From Priestia abyssalis (lineage in GTDB: Bacteria; Bacillota; Bacilli; Bacillales; Bacillaceae_H): 64,000 nt of DNA. A program made the position numbers and the translations under genes. Position 1 is the stretch's first letter. Each line of letters opens with the position of its first letter. The notes beneath the pieces were generated by a model. That model searched no databases and was not told the DNA's origin. It saw only the letters and a program-made list of their open reading frames with translations. The stretch is taken from assembly GCF_002019595.1 (NCBI RefSeq), contig NZ_KV917369.1, positions 4,418,624 through 4,482,623 on the forward strand. The letters are read 5' to 3'. Shown piece by piece: positions 1 through 8,458 of this stretch.

Positions 1-180
1 GTTTTCAATTGCTGTTTCATCTTGATCAAATGCAATCAATCTCCCCTTTGAGGAGAGCTTTTGTACAATATATTCACTATGGCCGGCTCCCCCTAGGGTG
101 CAATCGACATACATCCCATCTGGACCAATATTCAATCCTTCTGCCGCTTCTTTTAAAAGCACTGTGGTATGCTTAAACAT
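1..180 (-). CDS. rsmH: RsmH, 16S rRNA (cytosine1402-N4)-methyltransferase, N-terminal part
   Basis: Only the first 60 codons are inside the window; the gene runs off the left edge. The translation begins [20 protein letters not shown] and continues with a [13 protein letters not shown] segment, the S-adenosylmethionine-binding start of RsmH/MraW proteins, then a FDQDETAI segment. The enzyme N4-methylates C1402 in the decoding centre of 16S rRNA in the cytoplasm. In Bacillus it opens the division and cell-wall (dcw) cluster after mraZ, but here mraZ is not found upstream. The start ATG at 178-180 matches the family N-terminus. Confidence 0.93.
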   Translation of the reverse strand, partial: MFKHTTVLLKEAAEGLNIGPDGMYVDCTLGGAGHSEYIVQKLSSKGRLIAFDQDETAIEN

Positions 181-569
181 GTTGGCACCTACTTCTTTCT
201 CCTACACGAATCCATATAGATAGTTAATGTTAATAATCATTTTCGAGTGATAGCAAATCGCTTTTATACTAACGGTCAATTTTTCCGTAAATCAAACAAA
301 ATAGACTGCCTTTTTATTATATATCAAACTTCAACATTTTTTCAGCAATTTCTACAAAGAATCTCGACTTTTTGTCATAAATTGCTTCTCATTTACAGGC
401 ATCTATTTTTCAGTTTTTTGTTGACCGATTAGAATAGCTGGATGGTGACATAAGCGGAATGGAATGTGTGAATTGTGTGAGAAGAAAGGATGATGAAAAT
501 GCAGGATTCAACTACTAATAATAAAGTTGATTGTTTTCTATTTTTTTCCTATTCTCCCTCTATATAAAG
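181..569. other. Intergenic region at the expected mraZ position
   Basis: This AT-rich stretch of about 390 bases separates the bshC terminator from rsmH. B. subtilis has mraZ (about 143 codons) here. I find no minus-strand reading frame with MraZ character. A TATAAT on the minus strand at 315-320 could be the -10 box of a separate rsmH promoter, but the -35 box is weak. Nothing else is recognisable. Confidence 0.5.
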
Positions 570-593
570 AAGTCCTGCCAAAAGGCAGGACTT
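570..593 (-). terminator. Hairpin terminator after bshC
   Basis: A perfect 10-bp stem (AAGTCCTGCC / GGCAGGACTT) with a four-base loop lies directly after the bshC stop codon. It is followed on the minus strand by a moderately T-rich CTTTATATAG. It would separate bshC from rsmH. Confidence 0.7.
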
Positions 594-594
594 C

Positions 595-2214
595 CTATGG
601 ATAAACGACCTTTATATTATGATTGAATTCGACGTCGAGATTCGATAACCGCGAGACGAAATCTGCACCGTATTTATTCAGAAAATAAAAAATATTCCAT
701 ATCCGCTCTTGAGGCGAACCTATCGGTAATAATGCCTGTTCAATATCGTCAAATTTCTTAATTGTCACTTTATGTTTGGTCACCTGTTTCGATTCGACGA
801 TTTTTCTAACAATATTCAATTGGTTTTGTAAGATATTGCGATTTTTTTCTAGAACTTCTTTAAACGTTTCGTCTTCACTCAGTACATTATTACGCAAAGT
901 TCGATGAATAGTTTCCAGCTCTTGTTTGGCCTTTTCAAAATAATCATCGTACGGATACTTCACATGTTCCTGAAGCCACTTTTCTTTCTCTTCTTTTACA
1001 CCTTTTCGCAATACATGCTCAACCGTTAATTCTAAATCTTTTATATTGCGCTGAACATCGCGTTCTACAATGGCATATGAAAGACGCGGCACGATAGGCG
1101 GCATTTTAAATCTAAACAATTCAAATGCCTGTTTCAACTCCGCCCAGTAAGCCACTTCCCCTGGTCCCGCAATAAACGCTAAAGTCGGAAGTAAAAACTC
1201 CTGCATCAACGGTCTTGTTACTACGTTGTTGCTCAAAAGCTCCGGTGATGTTCTTGCGATATGAAGCAATTCTTCCTTTGTTAATACCACTTCATTGGTT
1301 TTGCCCTCAAATCGGCCTGCTCGCCTTTCAAGCAAAATTCGTTCACTATTGTCGTAATAAAACAAATGGGCTGTTTGTTCATCAACTTGAATAGCACGCG
1401 GGTGCAACTGTTCCACAATGCGCTGCTGCTCAAGAACTGCTTGGGAGAGCTGTTCATTTTCCTCAATCAGCTGCATAAAGAAAGATCCTTCAATTTTACG
1501 AAGCTCGGGTGAAGCAGAGTCCATCAAAACGAGGCCCGTTCCGGCGAAAAGCTTCATTGTCAATTTAGCAAAGAAGTCTGCATATGTATGCGAAGATTCC
1601 AGGCCTTCAAGAGTAAAATCCAATACCTCTTTGGAATGGTCTGTTTCCCCAAAAGTTTGAAAAACATCCTGAATCCACTTTTGACAGGTCTGCTTATCAA
1701 TCACTATATCCGAGGCCATCTTTTTCTCCAGTACCTTTTGAGGAACAGCCTGCTTGACAAGCGTTCCTTCTTTTTCTACGAATACATGATTAATCTCTGC
1801 AAAATCATGATCTTCTCCCGCTATCCAAAAAATAGGTATGACAGGAACATTTAATTTTTCCTCTTGCTGTTTGGCAAATTTCAAGATGGATAACACCTTG
1901 TTGACAGTATACATAGGTCCCGTCAAAATACCCGCCTGCTGTCCACCCACAACAACAACAGAACGATGATTTTTTAACTTGGAGATGTTGCTCATTGTCC
2001 GCTCGTCAGCATCATATTTTTCATTATAAGCAGCCAAGTAGGCCGCAAGCTCCTCACGTGGATAACTAAATTGGGCTAAATCGTCAGCTCGCTGTTGGTA
2101 CATCTTTTTGTCATGGATGTTGTAATGAAAAAATGACATTACCTCATCTTCTCCTCGCTTATACCCTTCAAGCAGCGGATTTGCCGATGGAAACGAGATA
2201 TCCTTGATTTCCAT
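595..2214 (-). CDS. bshC: BshC, bacillithiol biosynthesis cysteine-adding enzyme
   Basis: BshC (YllA) is the proposed cysteine ligase for the last step of bacillithiol synthesis, joining cysteine to glucosaminyl-malate. The chosen start (MEIKDISFPSANPLLEGYKR) gives 539 residues, the B. subtilis length, and sits 7 bases after AAAGGGAG. An in-frame ATG seven codons earlier has no such site. The N-terminal half is a Rossmann-like nucleotidyltransferase fold with VVVVGGQQAGILTGPMYTVNK near residue 90. A long helical, charged segment around residues 390-480 fits the BshC coiled-coil domain. The bacillithiol disulfide reductase gene ypdA lies at the other end of the window. Confidence 0.95.
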   Translation of the reverse strand: MEIKDISFPSANPLLEGYKRGEDEVMSFFHYNIHDKKMYQQRADDLAQFSYPREELAAYLAAYNEKYDADERTMSNISKLKNHRSVVVVGGQQAGILTGPMYTVNKVLSILKFAKQQEEKLNVPVIPIFWIAGEDHDFAEINHVFVEKEGTLVKQAVPQKVLEKKMASDIVIDKQTCQKWIQDVFQTFGETDHSKEVLDFTLEGLESSHTYADFFAKLTMKLFAGTGLVLMDSASPELRKIEGSFFMQLIEENEQLSQAVLEQQRIVEQLHPRAIQVDEQTAHLFYYDNSERILLERRAGRFEGKTNEVVLTKEELLHIARTSPELLSNNVVTRPLMQEFLLPTLAFIAGPGEVAYWAELKQAFELFRFKMPPIVPRLSYAIVERDVQRNIKDLELTVEHVLRKGVKEEKEKWLQEHVKYPYDDYFEKAKQELETIHRTLRNNVLSEDETFKEVLEKNRNILQNQLNIVRKIVESKQVTKHKVTIKKFDDIEQALLPIGSPQERIWNIFYFLNKYGADFVSRLSNLDVEFNHNIKVVYP

Positions 2215-2394
2215 GAAAGAACTCCCTTTCTTCAACTCTATTTATTAATTAAAATTTGGCCTTTGCAGCGGCACACTCCTGACTCCACTAATAAGTCATT
2301 CATACGGTTCCGAACGCACAACCCCACTTCCTTATTAGCCAAAACATATAGCTTCATTATCCATATTGATTTGCCTGCCGTCTAGTAACACGAC

Positions 2395-2778
2395 TTACAA
2401 AGAATAAATCCGAAAAACCAAACCATAAATGGTCAATCCAATATGCCCTATAAAAAACAATAGAAAACTTATACGCCAAAACCCTTTTACCACTTTCTTC
2501 AGTTGAACATCCTGCTGGACCTTCCATTGAAGGAATACTGTTATCATAGCGATGACAAGCAGCAAAAGGGCAATAAGCCATAAAAATGATTCTCCCCAGA
2601 TGACCAAAGCCAAGTAGTTTACAGACAAGATTAAAAATAACGTCATAATGTCCGTTGAAATATGAAAGGATTTTCTTTTATTTTTGGTTACCTTTCGCAA
2701 AATCATGTAACTGATCAAAAATGACAGAACGGGTATCGTAACAAACGTAGCCGTAATCCCCGCTAATACACTACCCAT
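2395..2778 (-). CDS. DUF3397 family membrane protein
   Basis: A 127-residue protein with four predicted membrane segments: a start hydrophobic helix (LAGITATFVTIPVLSFLISYMIL), a second around FLILSVNYLALVIW, a third around LWLIALLLLVIAMITVFL and a last around FLLFFIGHIGLTIYGLVF. A basic stretch (RKVTKNKRK) lies between helices 1 and 2. It matches the DUF3397 family found between panE and bshC in many Bacilli. Function is unknown. It overlaps the end of panE by 8 bases, so the two are probably translationally coupled. Confidence 0.8.
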   Translation of the reverse strand: MGSVLAGITATFVTIPVLSFLISYMILRKVTKNKRKSFHISTDIMTLFLILSVNYLALVIWGESFLWLIALLLLVIAMITVFLQWKVQQDVQLKKVVKGFWRISFLLFFIGHIGLTIYGLVFRIYSL

Positions 2779-3682
2779 TGAATTGCCCCTCTCCCGCTTT
2801 TTCCAGGCCCTTTATTGATTTATATAAAAAATGGACAGAAGGCATCGCTGTGAGGCTCGTTTCAGCCTCTTGCAGGACATATCCCAAAATGGCGTCCACT
2901 TCCGTTTCTCTTCCCTCTTCAATATCCCGAAGCATAGAAGAGCGATTTAAAGTAGTTTGACGGCATATGTGAATGACTTTTGCCCAATATGCTGAACCAT
3001 CTGTTATACGAAGAGCTTTTATGATTTCACTAAACACTATCTTTAAATTCTCGTGATAAAAAGGATTATGAATCAATTGTCCGTTAGTTACCCTATAAAG
3101 GGCCGTAAGCGGATTAATGCACGAGTTGACAATCAACTTATTGATCAACATCTCATACCAGTCGTTCTGCTGCATAAAAGGAAACGATTCGATCGGCTTC
3201 TCGAACAATCTATTGATAGAAGAACTGTTTCCTCTATAACATGCAATGTTCGTTACGCCTGCCCCCGTATGATGGATTTCATTGAGGGAAGTTTTTAAAG
3301 CTCCATGCTCTACAATTCCCAAAAAGACATGTTTATGTGCAGACTTTTCTATTTTATGTATATGTCCCATCCCATTTTGGACAAATAAAACGGGAATATC
3401 ATCCTTGATTTCATTCTTAAAAATGGATAGTATGTTCTCAAGATGATATTGTTTAACGGCTACAATAATCAAATCCTCGTTGGCCATTCCTTCGGATAAA
3501 GTTCGTGCCTGTACCGGCGTTTCTCGTTTCATTTCTCCAACGACTCTTATTACTCCTTCTCGTCTCACTGCTTCTGCTTGCTCTTCCGTCCTTGTATAGA
3601 GGGTAACATCAAAACATTCCGCTAAATAGGAAGAAAACAATAAGCCGACGGATCCCCCGCCAATAATTCCAATTTTTTTCAT
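2771..3682 (-). CDS. panE: 2-dehydropantoate 2-reductase (ketopantoate reductase)
   Basis: PanE reduces ketopantoate to pantoate with NADPH in pantothenate and coenzyme A synthesis. The 303-residue protein starts MKKIGIIGGGSVGLLFSSYL, a GxGxxG nucleotide-binding loop, followed by an N-terminal Rossmann domain. The C-terminal helical domain has the family pattern NKLIVNSCINPLTALYRVTNG near residue 180, including the catalytic lysine region. It corresponds to B. subtilis YlbQ by position between the ylb genes and bshC. It is followed within 8 bases of overlap by the DUF3397 gene. Family A repeat copy 1 precedes it. Confidence 0.9.
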   Translation of the reverse strand: MKKIGIIGGGSVGLLFSSYLAECFDVTLYTRTEEQAEAVRREGVIRVVGEMKRETPVQARTLSEGMANEDLIIVAVKQYHLENILSIFKNEIKDDIPVLFVQNGMGHIHKIEKSAHKHVFLGIVEHGALKTSLNEIHHTGAGVTNIACYRGNSSSINRLFEKPIESFPFMQQNDWYEMLINKLIVNSCINPLTALYRVTNGQLIHNPFYHENLKIVFSEIIKALRITDGSAYWAKVIHICRQTTLNRSSMLRDIEEGRETEVDAILGYVLQEAETSLTAMPSVHFLYKSIKGLEKAGEGQFNG

Positions 3683-3746
3683 TTTTTCTACCTCTGATGC
3701 GAATTTCTTCTCAATATTTTAACAAAAAATATGATGTTTATAAAGG

Positions 3747-3870
3747 AAGGGGGTGGCCGAAAGAGGAAATAATCCCTTTTCGGCCACCCCCTTGCAAAAT
3801 GGATCATCACGTAAATCCGTTAATACGACGATTTTTCGCTGACGGTCCCTTTTACATAAACCTAAACATT
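3747..3870 (+). repeat. Family A double-hairpin repeat, copy 1 (degenerate)
   Basis: Hairpin 1 pairs GGGGGTGGCCGAAA (from 3749) with the complementary run ending at 3791. The following 75 bases align with the hairpin-2 part of better copies (a CATCACGTAAATCC segment and a GCTGACGGTCCCTTTTACAT segment), but pairing is largely lost. It lies downstream of the carboxylase operon. Read on the minus strand hairpin 1 is followed by TTCCTTTAT and could terminate that operon. Confidence 0.75.
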
Positions 3871-3888
3871 TAAGGCGATTCCTTTTGA

Positions 3889-5430
3889 TTACACTGGATA
3901 CACAGGGTGTTTTCGAACACTGAATACCACTTCTTTTGAATCGTAATAGTGTAAACGGTCTATAAGAGCGGCTCGGAGCTCGTTTGCGGGAACAATGTCA
4001 TCTACAATAAGTTCGGAAGCCAATTTATAAATATCGATATGTTCCTTATACTCCTTTTGTTTCTCTTGTACAAACGCTGCGCGCTCTTTTGGATCTTCAA
4101 TTGCATTGATTTTATTTGAATATACCGCATTTACTGCAGCCTCAGGGCCCATCACCGCAATTTGAGCTGTCGGAAGAGCAATGCAGCAGTCTGGTTCAAA
4201 TGCCGGGCCAGCCATTGCATAAAGCCCTGCCCCATATGCTTTCCGCACAATGACCGAAATTTTGGGGACGGTTGCCGAACTCATCGCTGCAATCAATTTT
4301 GCACCGTGACGGATAATACCCGCTCTCTCTACCTTTGTTCCAATCATGAATCCAGGTACATCAGAAAGAAACAGGAGGGGGATATGGAATGCATCACAAA
4401 GCTGGATGAATTTCGCCCCTTTATCGGCAGAATCCACGAAAAGCACGCCGCCTTTCGATTTTGGCTGATTAGCAATAATTCCCACCGCTTTTCCGTTCAT
4501 TCTCGCTAACCCTGTCACTAATTCGGAAGCAAACAGCTTCTTGATTTCAAAAAAGCTCCCCTCATCAATCAGGGAATCAATCGCTTCATACATATCAAAC
4601 GGAACATTTTGGTTCTCAGGGATAATGTCCACTAAAGGCCGCCCTTTTTTGGGTAAAACCGGGTCACACTCTTTCGGCCGCTCAGTGAAGTTTTGCGGGA
4701 AATATTTCAAATAGCGTCGGGCTTCAGCAATCGCCTCTTCTTCTTTCTGCACAAGTACATCTCCGCAGCCGCTGACGCTGCAGTGCATTCTAGCCCCTCC
4801 CATCTCTTCAAGGGTTACCTTTTCACCAATGACTTTCTCTGCCATGCGGGGCGAACCCAAATACATAGAAGCGTTCCCCTCTACCATTACTACAATGTCA
4901 CAAAATGCCGGAATATAAGCTCCGCCAGCTGCTGATGGCCCGAAGAGAAGGCAAATTTGCGGAATCACCCCTGATAATTTCACCTGATTGTAAAAGATGC
5001 GACCTGCTCCCCGGCGATTAGGAAACATCTCAAGTTGGTCTGTAATACGCGCACCCGCGGAGTCTACCAAGTAAAGAAGCGGTACTTTCAGCTTTTCGGC
5101 CGTTTCTTGAATGCGGATAATTTTTTCAACCGTCCGCGCTCCCCACGATCCGGCTTTGACGGTCGAATCATTCGCCATTACACAAACCGTTTCCCCATTT
5201 ATCTTTCCGATTGCTGTAACAACCCCGTCAGCCGGCAAATCATCTGCCATATTATTGGCGAACTTCCCATCCTCTACATACTCTCCACTATCAAATAAAA
5301 GCGCCAATCGATCTCGGACAAACAATTTATTTTGCTCTTTTAACTTCTCGTGGTATTTGGGCTGCCCTCCAGCTTCTACTTTTCTTCGTTTTTGATTATA
5401 TTGTTCTTGCATCGTGTTTGTATGTATCAT
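3889..5430 (-). CDS. Acyl-CoA carboxylase, carboxyltransferase (beta) subunit
   Basis: A 513-residue biotin-dependent carboxyltransferase of the PccB/MccB/MmdA family, similar to B. subtilis YngE. It moves CO2 from carboxybiotin to an acyl-CoA such as propionyl- or methylcrotonyl-CoA. Both crotonase-like halves are visible: PLLYLVDSAGARI and LLFGPSAAGGAYIPAFCD in the N-half, LCDAFHIPLLFLSDVPGFMIG and RKAYGAGLYAMAGPAF in the C-half. I choose the ATG at 5430 because AAGGGGG lies six bases upstream; an ATG six bases earlier is too close, and a longer frame overlaps the biotin-carrier gene. It is the last gene of a three-gene operon with separate carrier and biotin carboxylase. The acyl substrate cannot be read from sequence. 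Confidence 0.88.
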   Translation of the reverse strand: MIHTNTMQEQYNQKRRKVEAGGQPKYHEKLKEQNKLFVRDRLALLFDSGEYVEDGKFANNMADDLPADGVVTAIGKINGETVCVMANDSTVKAGSWGARTVEKIIRIQETAEKLKVPLLYLVDSAGARITDQLEMFPNRRGAGRIFYNQVKLSGVIPQICLLFGPSAAGGAYIPAFCDIVVMVEGNASMYLGSPRMAEKVIGEKVTLEEMGGARMHCSVSGCGDVLVQKEEEAIAEARRYLKYFPQNFTERPKECDPVLPKKGRPLVDIIPENQNVPFDMYEAIDSLIDEGSFFEIKKLFASELVTGLARMNGKAVGIIANQPKSKGGVLFVDSADKGAKFIQLCDAFHIPLLFLSDVPGFMIGTKVERAGIIRHGAKLIAAMSSATVPKISVIVRKAYGAGLYAMAGPAFEPDCCIALPTAQIAVMGPEAAVNAVYSNKINAIEDPKERAAFVQEKQKEYKEHIDIYKLASELIVDDIVPANELRAALIDRLHYYDSKEVVFSVRKHPVYPV

Positions 5431-5458
5431 ATCCATCCCCCTTATTCCACAGAAATGA

Positions 5459-5671
5459 TCATTCAACTGTAAGCAAAGAATCTCCTTCATTCACAAAATC
5501 GCCTACTGCCACTTTCACTTCTCCTACTTTCCCGGAAAAAGTGCTGTCGACTGGTATTTCCATTTTCATGGATTCCAATACTGCCACTGTTTGACCAGCT
5601 GTAATTTCCTCTCCTTCCTTTATAAGAATATTCAATACCGTACCGGCCATACTTGCTGTAATCTCCTTCAT
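5459..5671 (-). CDS. Biotin carboxyl carrier protein (short, single-domain)
   Basis: A 70-residue biotinyl domain with the ESMKMEIP motif; Lys36 is the expected biotin attachment site. The rest of the protein forms the usual hammerhead fold pattern (GTVLNILIKEGEEITAGQTV and GKVGEVKVAVGDFVNEGDSL). Its size matches the free-standing carriers of the YngHB type rather than AccB of fatty acid synthesis, which has a longer N-terminal region. It lies 17 bases after the biotin carboxylase gene and 28 bases before the carboxyltransferase gene, so the three subunits are very likely one operon and one complex. Confidence 0.92.
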   Translation of the reverse strand: MKEITASMAGTVLNILIKEGEEITAGQTVAVLESMKMEIPVDSTFSGKVGEVKVAVGDFVNEGDSLLTVE

Positions 5672-5688
5672 CGGTTTTCTCTCCTTTA

Positions 5689-7029
5689 TTAATTTTTGGT
5701 TAAAACTGTAGACAAATAAGCTGTCGTATAATTCCCCGCTTTAAACTCTTCCTCTTGCAACACTCGTTTAAACAATGGAAGGTTCGTTTTAATCCCTTCA
5801 ATGGAAGACCGTTCAAAAAATTGCTGCGCCGTTTTGATAGCTTCCATGCGATTTTTTCCGCTCACAATGACTTTCGCAATCATTGGATCATAGTACGGAG
5901 TCACAGTTGTATTAGCGCTATAGCCGTTATCGATCCGAACGCCATCTGCTTCATGCCATTCAATGGAGCTAATGATTCCAGGCGAAGGCAGGAACGTAAC
6001 TGGATCCTCCGCATAAATACGAAATTCAAGTGCATGCTTTTGACGTCTGATTTCTTCTTGTTTTAACGGCAAAGGTTGGCCGTCAGCAACGAGAATTTGC
6101 CACTTCACTAAATCAATTCCTGTCATTTCTTCTGTCACAGGATGTTCCACCTGCAGTCGCGTATTCATTTCCAAAAAATAAAATCGTTCCTGCTCATCTA
6201 CAATGAACTCCACTGTACCCGCATTATAGTAACCGACCGCTTTAGCGGCATCAACCGCAGTTTGGCAAATCTGCTCCCGGACCTCCTCTGATAAAAAAGG
6301 AGACGGTGTTTCTTCGATCACCTTCTGATTTCTGCGCTGGACAGAGCAATCCCTTTCAAATAAATGAATGACATTCCCTTTTGTATCACCAAAAATTTGG
6401 ACTTCAATATGCCTCGCATTTGCAATATATTTTTCAATAAATAATTCATCATTCCCAAAATAGGCTTTCGCACGTGATTTAGTGGAAGTGTATGCCTTTT
6501 TCAACTCTTCTTCTTTAAAGCAAAGTTGCATACCGATTCCTCCTCCGCCGCCGCTTGCTTTTAACATAACCGGATAGCCAATGGATGCAGCGAATTCGCA
6601 TGCCTCCTCTACGCTCGCCACTCCATTTTCACTTCCAGGAACAACCGGAACATTTGCCTTTTGCATAGTTGTCCTTGCAGCTACCTTGTCTCCCATCAAA
6701 GCGATTATTTCATGTGACGGTCCGATAAACGAAATTCCTTGTTCTGCCGCCGCTTTAGCAAAAGCGCTATTCTCCGATAAGAATCCGTACCCCGGATGAA
6801 TGGCATCTACCCCTTCTGCTTTAGCTACTGCTAAAACCTCATCACCTTTTAAATATGACTTCTGTACAGGCGACTCTCCGATTCGCACAGCCTTTGTCGC
6901 CTCTCTTACATAAGGCATACTCGCATCTGCATCAGAATAAATGGCAACCGTTTCAATTCCTAATACTTGGCACGTTTTAATGATTCGTAACGCAATTTCC
7001 CCTCGGTTCGCAATCAATATTTTTCGCAA
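5689..7029 (-). CDS. Biotin carboxylase subunit of acyl-CoA carboxylase
   Basis: An AccC/YngHA-type biotin carboxylase of about 446 residues that carboxylates the biotin on the carrier protein with ATP and bicarbonate. It begins RKILIANRGEIALRI, carries the ATP-grasp glycine loop MLKASGGGGGIGMQ, the ERDCSVQRRNQKVIEE segment, and the active-site region EMNTRLQVEHPVTE. Two starts are possible: TTG at 7029 with GGAAGGGG eight bases upstream, or GTG at 7047 with AGGAG six bases upstream. I prefer 7029 because family members begin just before KILIANRGE. A likely CcpA site (7107-7120) overlaps the presumed promoter. Confidence 0.9.
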   Translation of the reverse strand: MRKILIANRGEIALRIIKTCQVLGIETVAIYSDADASMPYVREATKAVRIGESPVQKSYLKGDEVLAVAKAEGVDAIHPGYGFLSENSAFAKAAAEQGISFIGPSHEIIALMGDKVAARTTMQKANVPVVPGSENGVASVEEACEFAASIGYPVMLKASGGGGGIGMQLCFKEEELKKAYTSTKSRAKAYFGNDELFIEKYIANARHIEVQIFGDTKGNVIHLFERDCSVQRRNQKVIEETPSPFLSEEVREQICQTAVDAAKAVGYYNAGTVEFIVDEQERFYFLEMNTRLQVEHPVTEEMTGIDLVKWQILVADGQPLPLKQEEIRRQKHALEFRIYAEDPVTFLPSPGIISSIEWHEADGVRIDNGYSANTTVTPYYDPMIAKVIVSGKNRMEAIKTAQQFFERSSIEGIKTNLPLFKRVLQEEEFKAGNYTTAYLSTVLTKN

Positions 7030-7106
7030 AACGGCATCCCCTTCCACATTTTTCTCCTATCCCCCGGTATACCTTCTACATTTTTTCTAAAAATCCCTCC
7101 TCCTTC

Positions 7107-7120
7107 TGTAAACGCTTACG
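7107..7120. promoter_or_regulatory. Candidate cre (CcpA) site
   Basis: TGTAAACGCTTACG matches the Bacillus cre consensus (TGWAARCGYTWNCW) at all but the last position. On the minus strand it begins just after a TATAAAAT -10-like sequence, so bound CcpA would cover the transcription start of the acyl-CoA carboxylase operon. The plus-strand ylbP gene begins 92 bases beyond it. Carbon catabolite repression would fit a degradative carboxylase. This rests on consensus matching only. Confidence 0.55.
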
Positions 7121-7212
7121 ATATTTTATACAGAATTTTTTTTATTTTTATTATATAATGAAGATAGATTGGGGTATATGTTTCACAAAAGGATTTTTTA
7201 GGGGGGATATAC

Positions 7213-7683
7213 ATGGTAACAACAGAGGTCAAACGGCTGAAAATTAACTATAAAACATTAGAAGAATTCAAAAAATTCAAGGAATACGGCATCCAAGAAT
7301 TATCCATGTTAGAAGAGCTTCAAGCCAACTTATCCGAAAACGAAATCAGCTCTCCTTTTTATGGTATCTACTATGGCGACAGTTTAGTAGCACGTATGAG
7401 TTTATATAAACGTGATAAACAACATGATAAATACTTTGATCCCGCTCAAAACTACTTAGAGCTTTGGAAACTGGAGGTACTGAGCAATTATCAAAGAAAA
7501 GGATTCGGTCAAGCATTAGTAGAGTTTGCTAAATCGTTCCAATTACCAATTAAAACGAGCCCCCGTGTCAAATCCAGTGAATTTTGGAACAAGATGGGGT
7601 TTGTTCCCGTTAAATATGATATGGATCGTGATTTAGGCGAAAACCCGCTCATTTGGCATCCGCAAGGATTATCAGAAGCATAA
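7213..7683 (+). CDS. ylbP: YlbP, GNAT-family N-acetyltransferase
   Basis: A 156-residue GNAT-fold protein similar to B. subtilis YlbP. The acetyl-CoA binding core is visible as LELWKLEVLSNYQRKGFGQA near residues 80-100 (motif A, R/Q-x-x-G-x-G/A) followed by the helix LVEFAKSF, and the C-terminal FWNKMGFVPVKYD is the usual GNAT beta-5 region. The acceptor substrate is unknown. GGGGGG lies six bases before the ATG. It is divergent from the carboxylase operon and convergent with rsfA, ending at a shared bidirectional terminator. Confidence 0.88.
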   Translation: MVTTEVKRLKINYKTLEEFKKFKEYGIQELSMLEELQANLSENEISSPFYGIYYGDSLVARMSLYKRDKQHDKYFDPAQNYLELWKLEVLSNYQRKGFGQALVEFAKSFQLPIKTSPRVKSSEFWNKMGFVPVKYDMDRDLGENPLIWHPQGLSEA

Positions 7684-7700
7684 GAGAAGCTGGATAATAA

Positions 7701-7737
7701 ATCAAAACAGCTGATGATCTCCATCAGCTGTTTTGAT
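7701..7737. terminator. Bidirectional terminator between ylbP and rsfA
   Basis: A perfect 16-bp inverted repeat (ATCAAAACAGCTGATG and its complement) with a five-base loop lies between the two convergent genes, with T runs on both strands after the GC core. Confidence 0.85.
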
Positions 7738-8355
7738 TTATTTTTCTATTTTTTCCAACTGACTGCTTTTGTCGACTTGGAAGTTCATCTTTTTTCCTTT
7801 TTCCCCCTCATTCAATACCACCATTTTTCTAGCACGATCCATAATCTCTATTAACGCTTTGTAATCATCTTCTACAACAAGCAGATTGTTTTCAAGTATA
7901 TTTTTTTCTCTTTCCAGACGCTCCACTTGACTCTCCAAAAACTCAATCTTCTGTTGCAAGTCTTGATTTTGCTCTACCAAGTTACCGGAATCGTATTGGC
8001 TACGCTCCAATTTTTGCAGAAACTGGATTATATTCCCTAAAGTGAAATATTCATGTACTACTGTATTTTCTCCATAGTTCACCTTTTGCGCTTGACCTTT
8101 CGATACTTCTTTTAACGTTAACTGCGCTTTTAATTCTTTGCGCTGTTTTTTAGCAAGCTCAATCCCCGCTTTATATTGTTTTCGAACATAGGAATTCCAC
8201 CGAAAGCCACAAGCAGCAGCTGTACGTGACAACGTTTTTCCTACTTCTTCAAATGCAGCGAGCTGCGTACCCCCTTCACGAATGTGGCGCAGCACTACCT
8301 CCGCTAACAATAAATCCTCATCTTGTGTCCATGCATCTTGACGAGAAGAAGTCAT
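7738..8355 (-). CDS. rsfA: RsfA, prespore-specific transcription regulator
   Basis: A 205-residue protein orthologous to B. subtilis YlbO/RsfA, which tunes sigma-F-dependent gene expression in the prespore. The N-terminal 60 residues ([52 protein letters not shown]) form a Myb/SANT-like DNA-binding domain. Residues 110-170 are a strong coiled coil ([20 protein letters not shown]). The chosen ATG at 8355 has GGGGGG six bases upstream and matches the family start; a frame extending 14 codons earlier lacks such support. It stands alone between ylbP and the crotonase-fold gene. Confidence 0.92.
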   Translation of the reverse strand: MTSSRQDAWTQDEDLLLAEVVLRHIREGGTQLAAFEEVGKTLSRTAAACGFRWNSYVRKQYKAGIELAKKQRKELKAQLTLKEVSKGQAQKVNYGENTVVHEYFTLGNIIQFLQKLERSQYDSGNLVEQNQDLQQKIEFLESQVERLEREKNILENNLLVVEDDYKALIEIMDRARKMVVLNEGEKGKKMNFQVDKSSQLEKIEK

Positions 8356-8458
8356 CTTTCTATCCCCCCTATAATGATTTATTACATAAATATGCAAGTG
8401 ATAGAAAAGATAGACTATGTAACTAAATTAGCATGGATAAAAATTATCCATAAGGACC

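Noticed and set aside
247..432. Plus-strand open frame of 61 codons before bshC
   Set aside because: No ribosome binding site, AT-rich, phenylalanine-rich chance translation, and no family resemblance.
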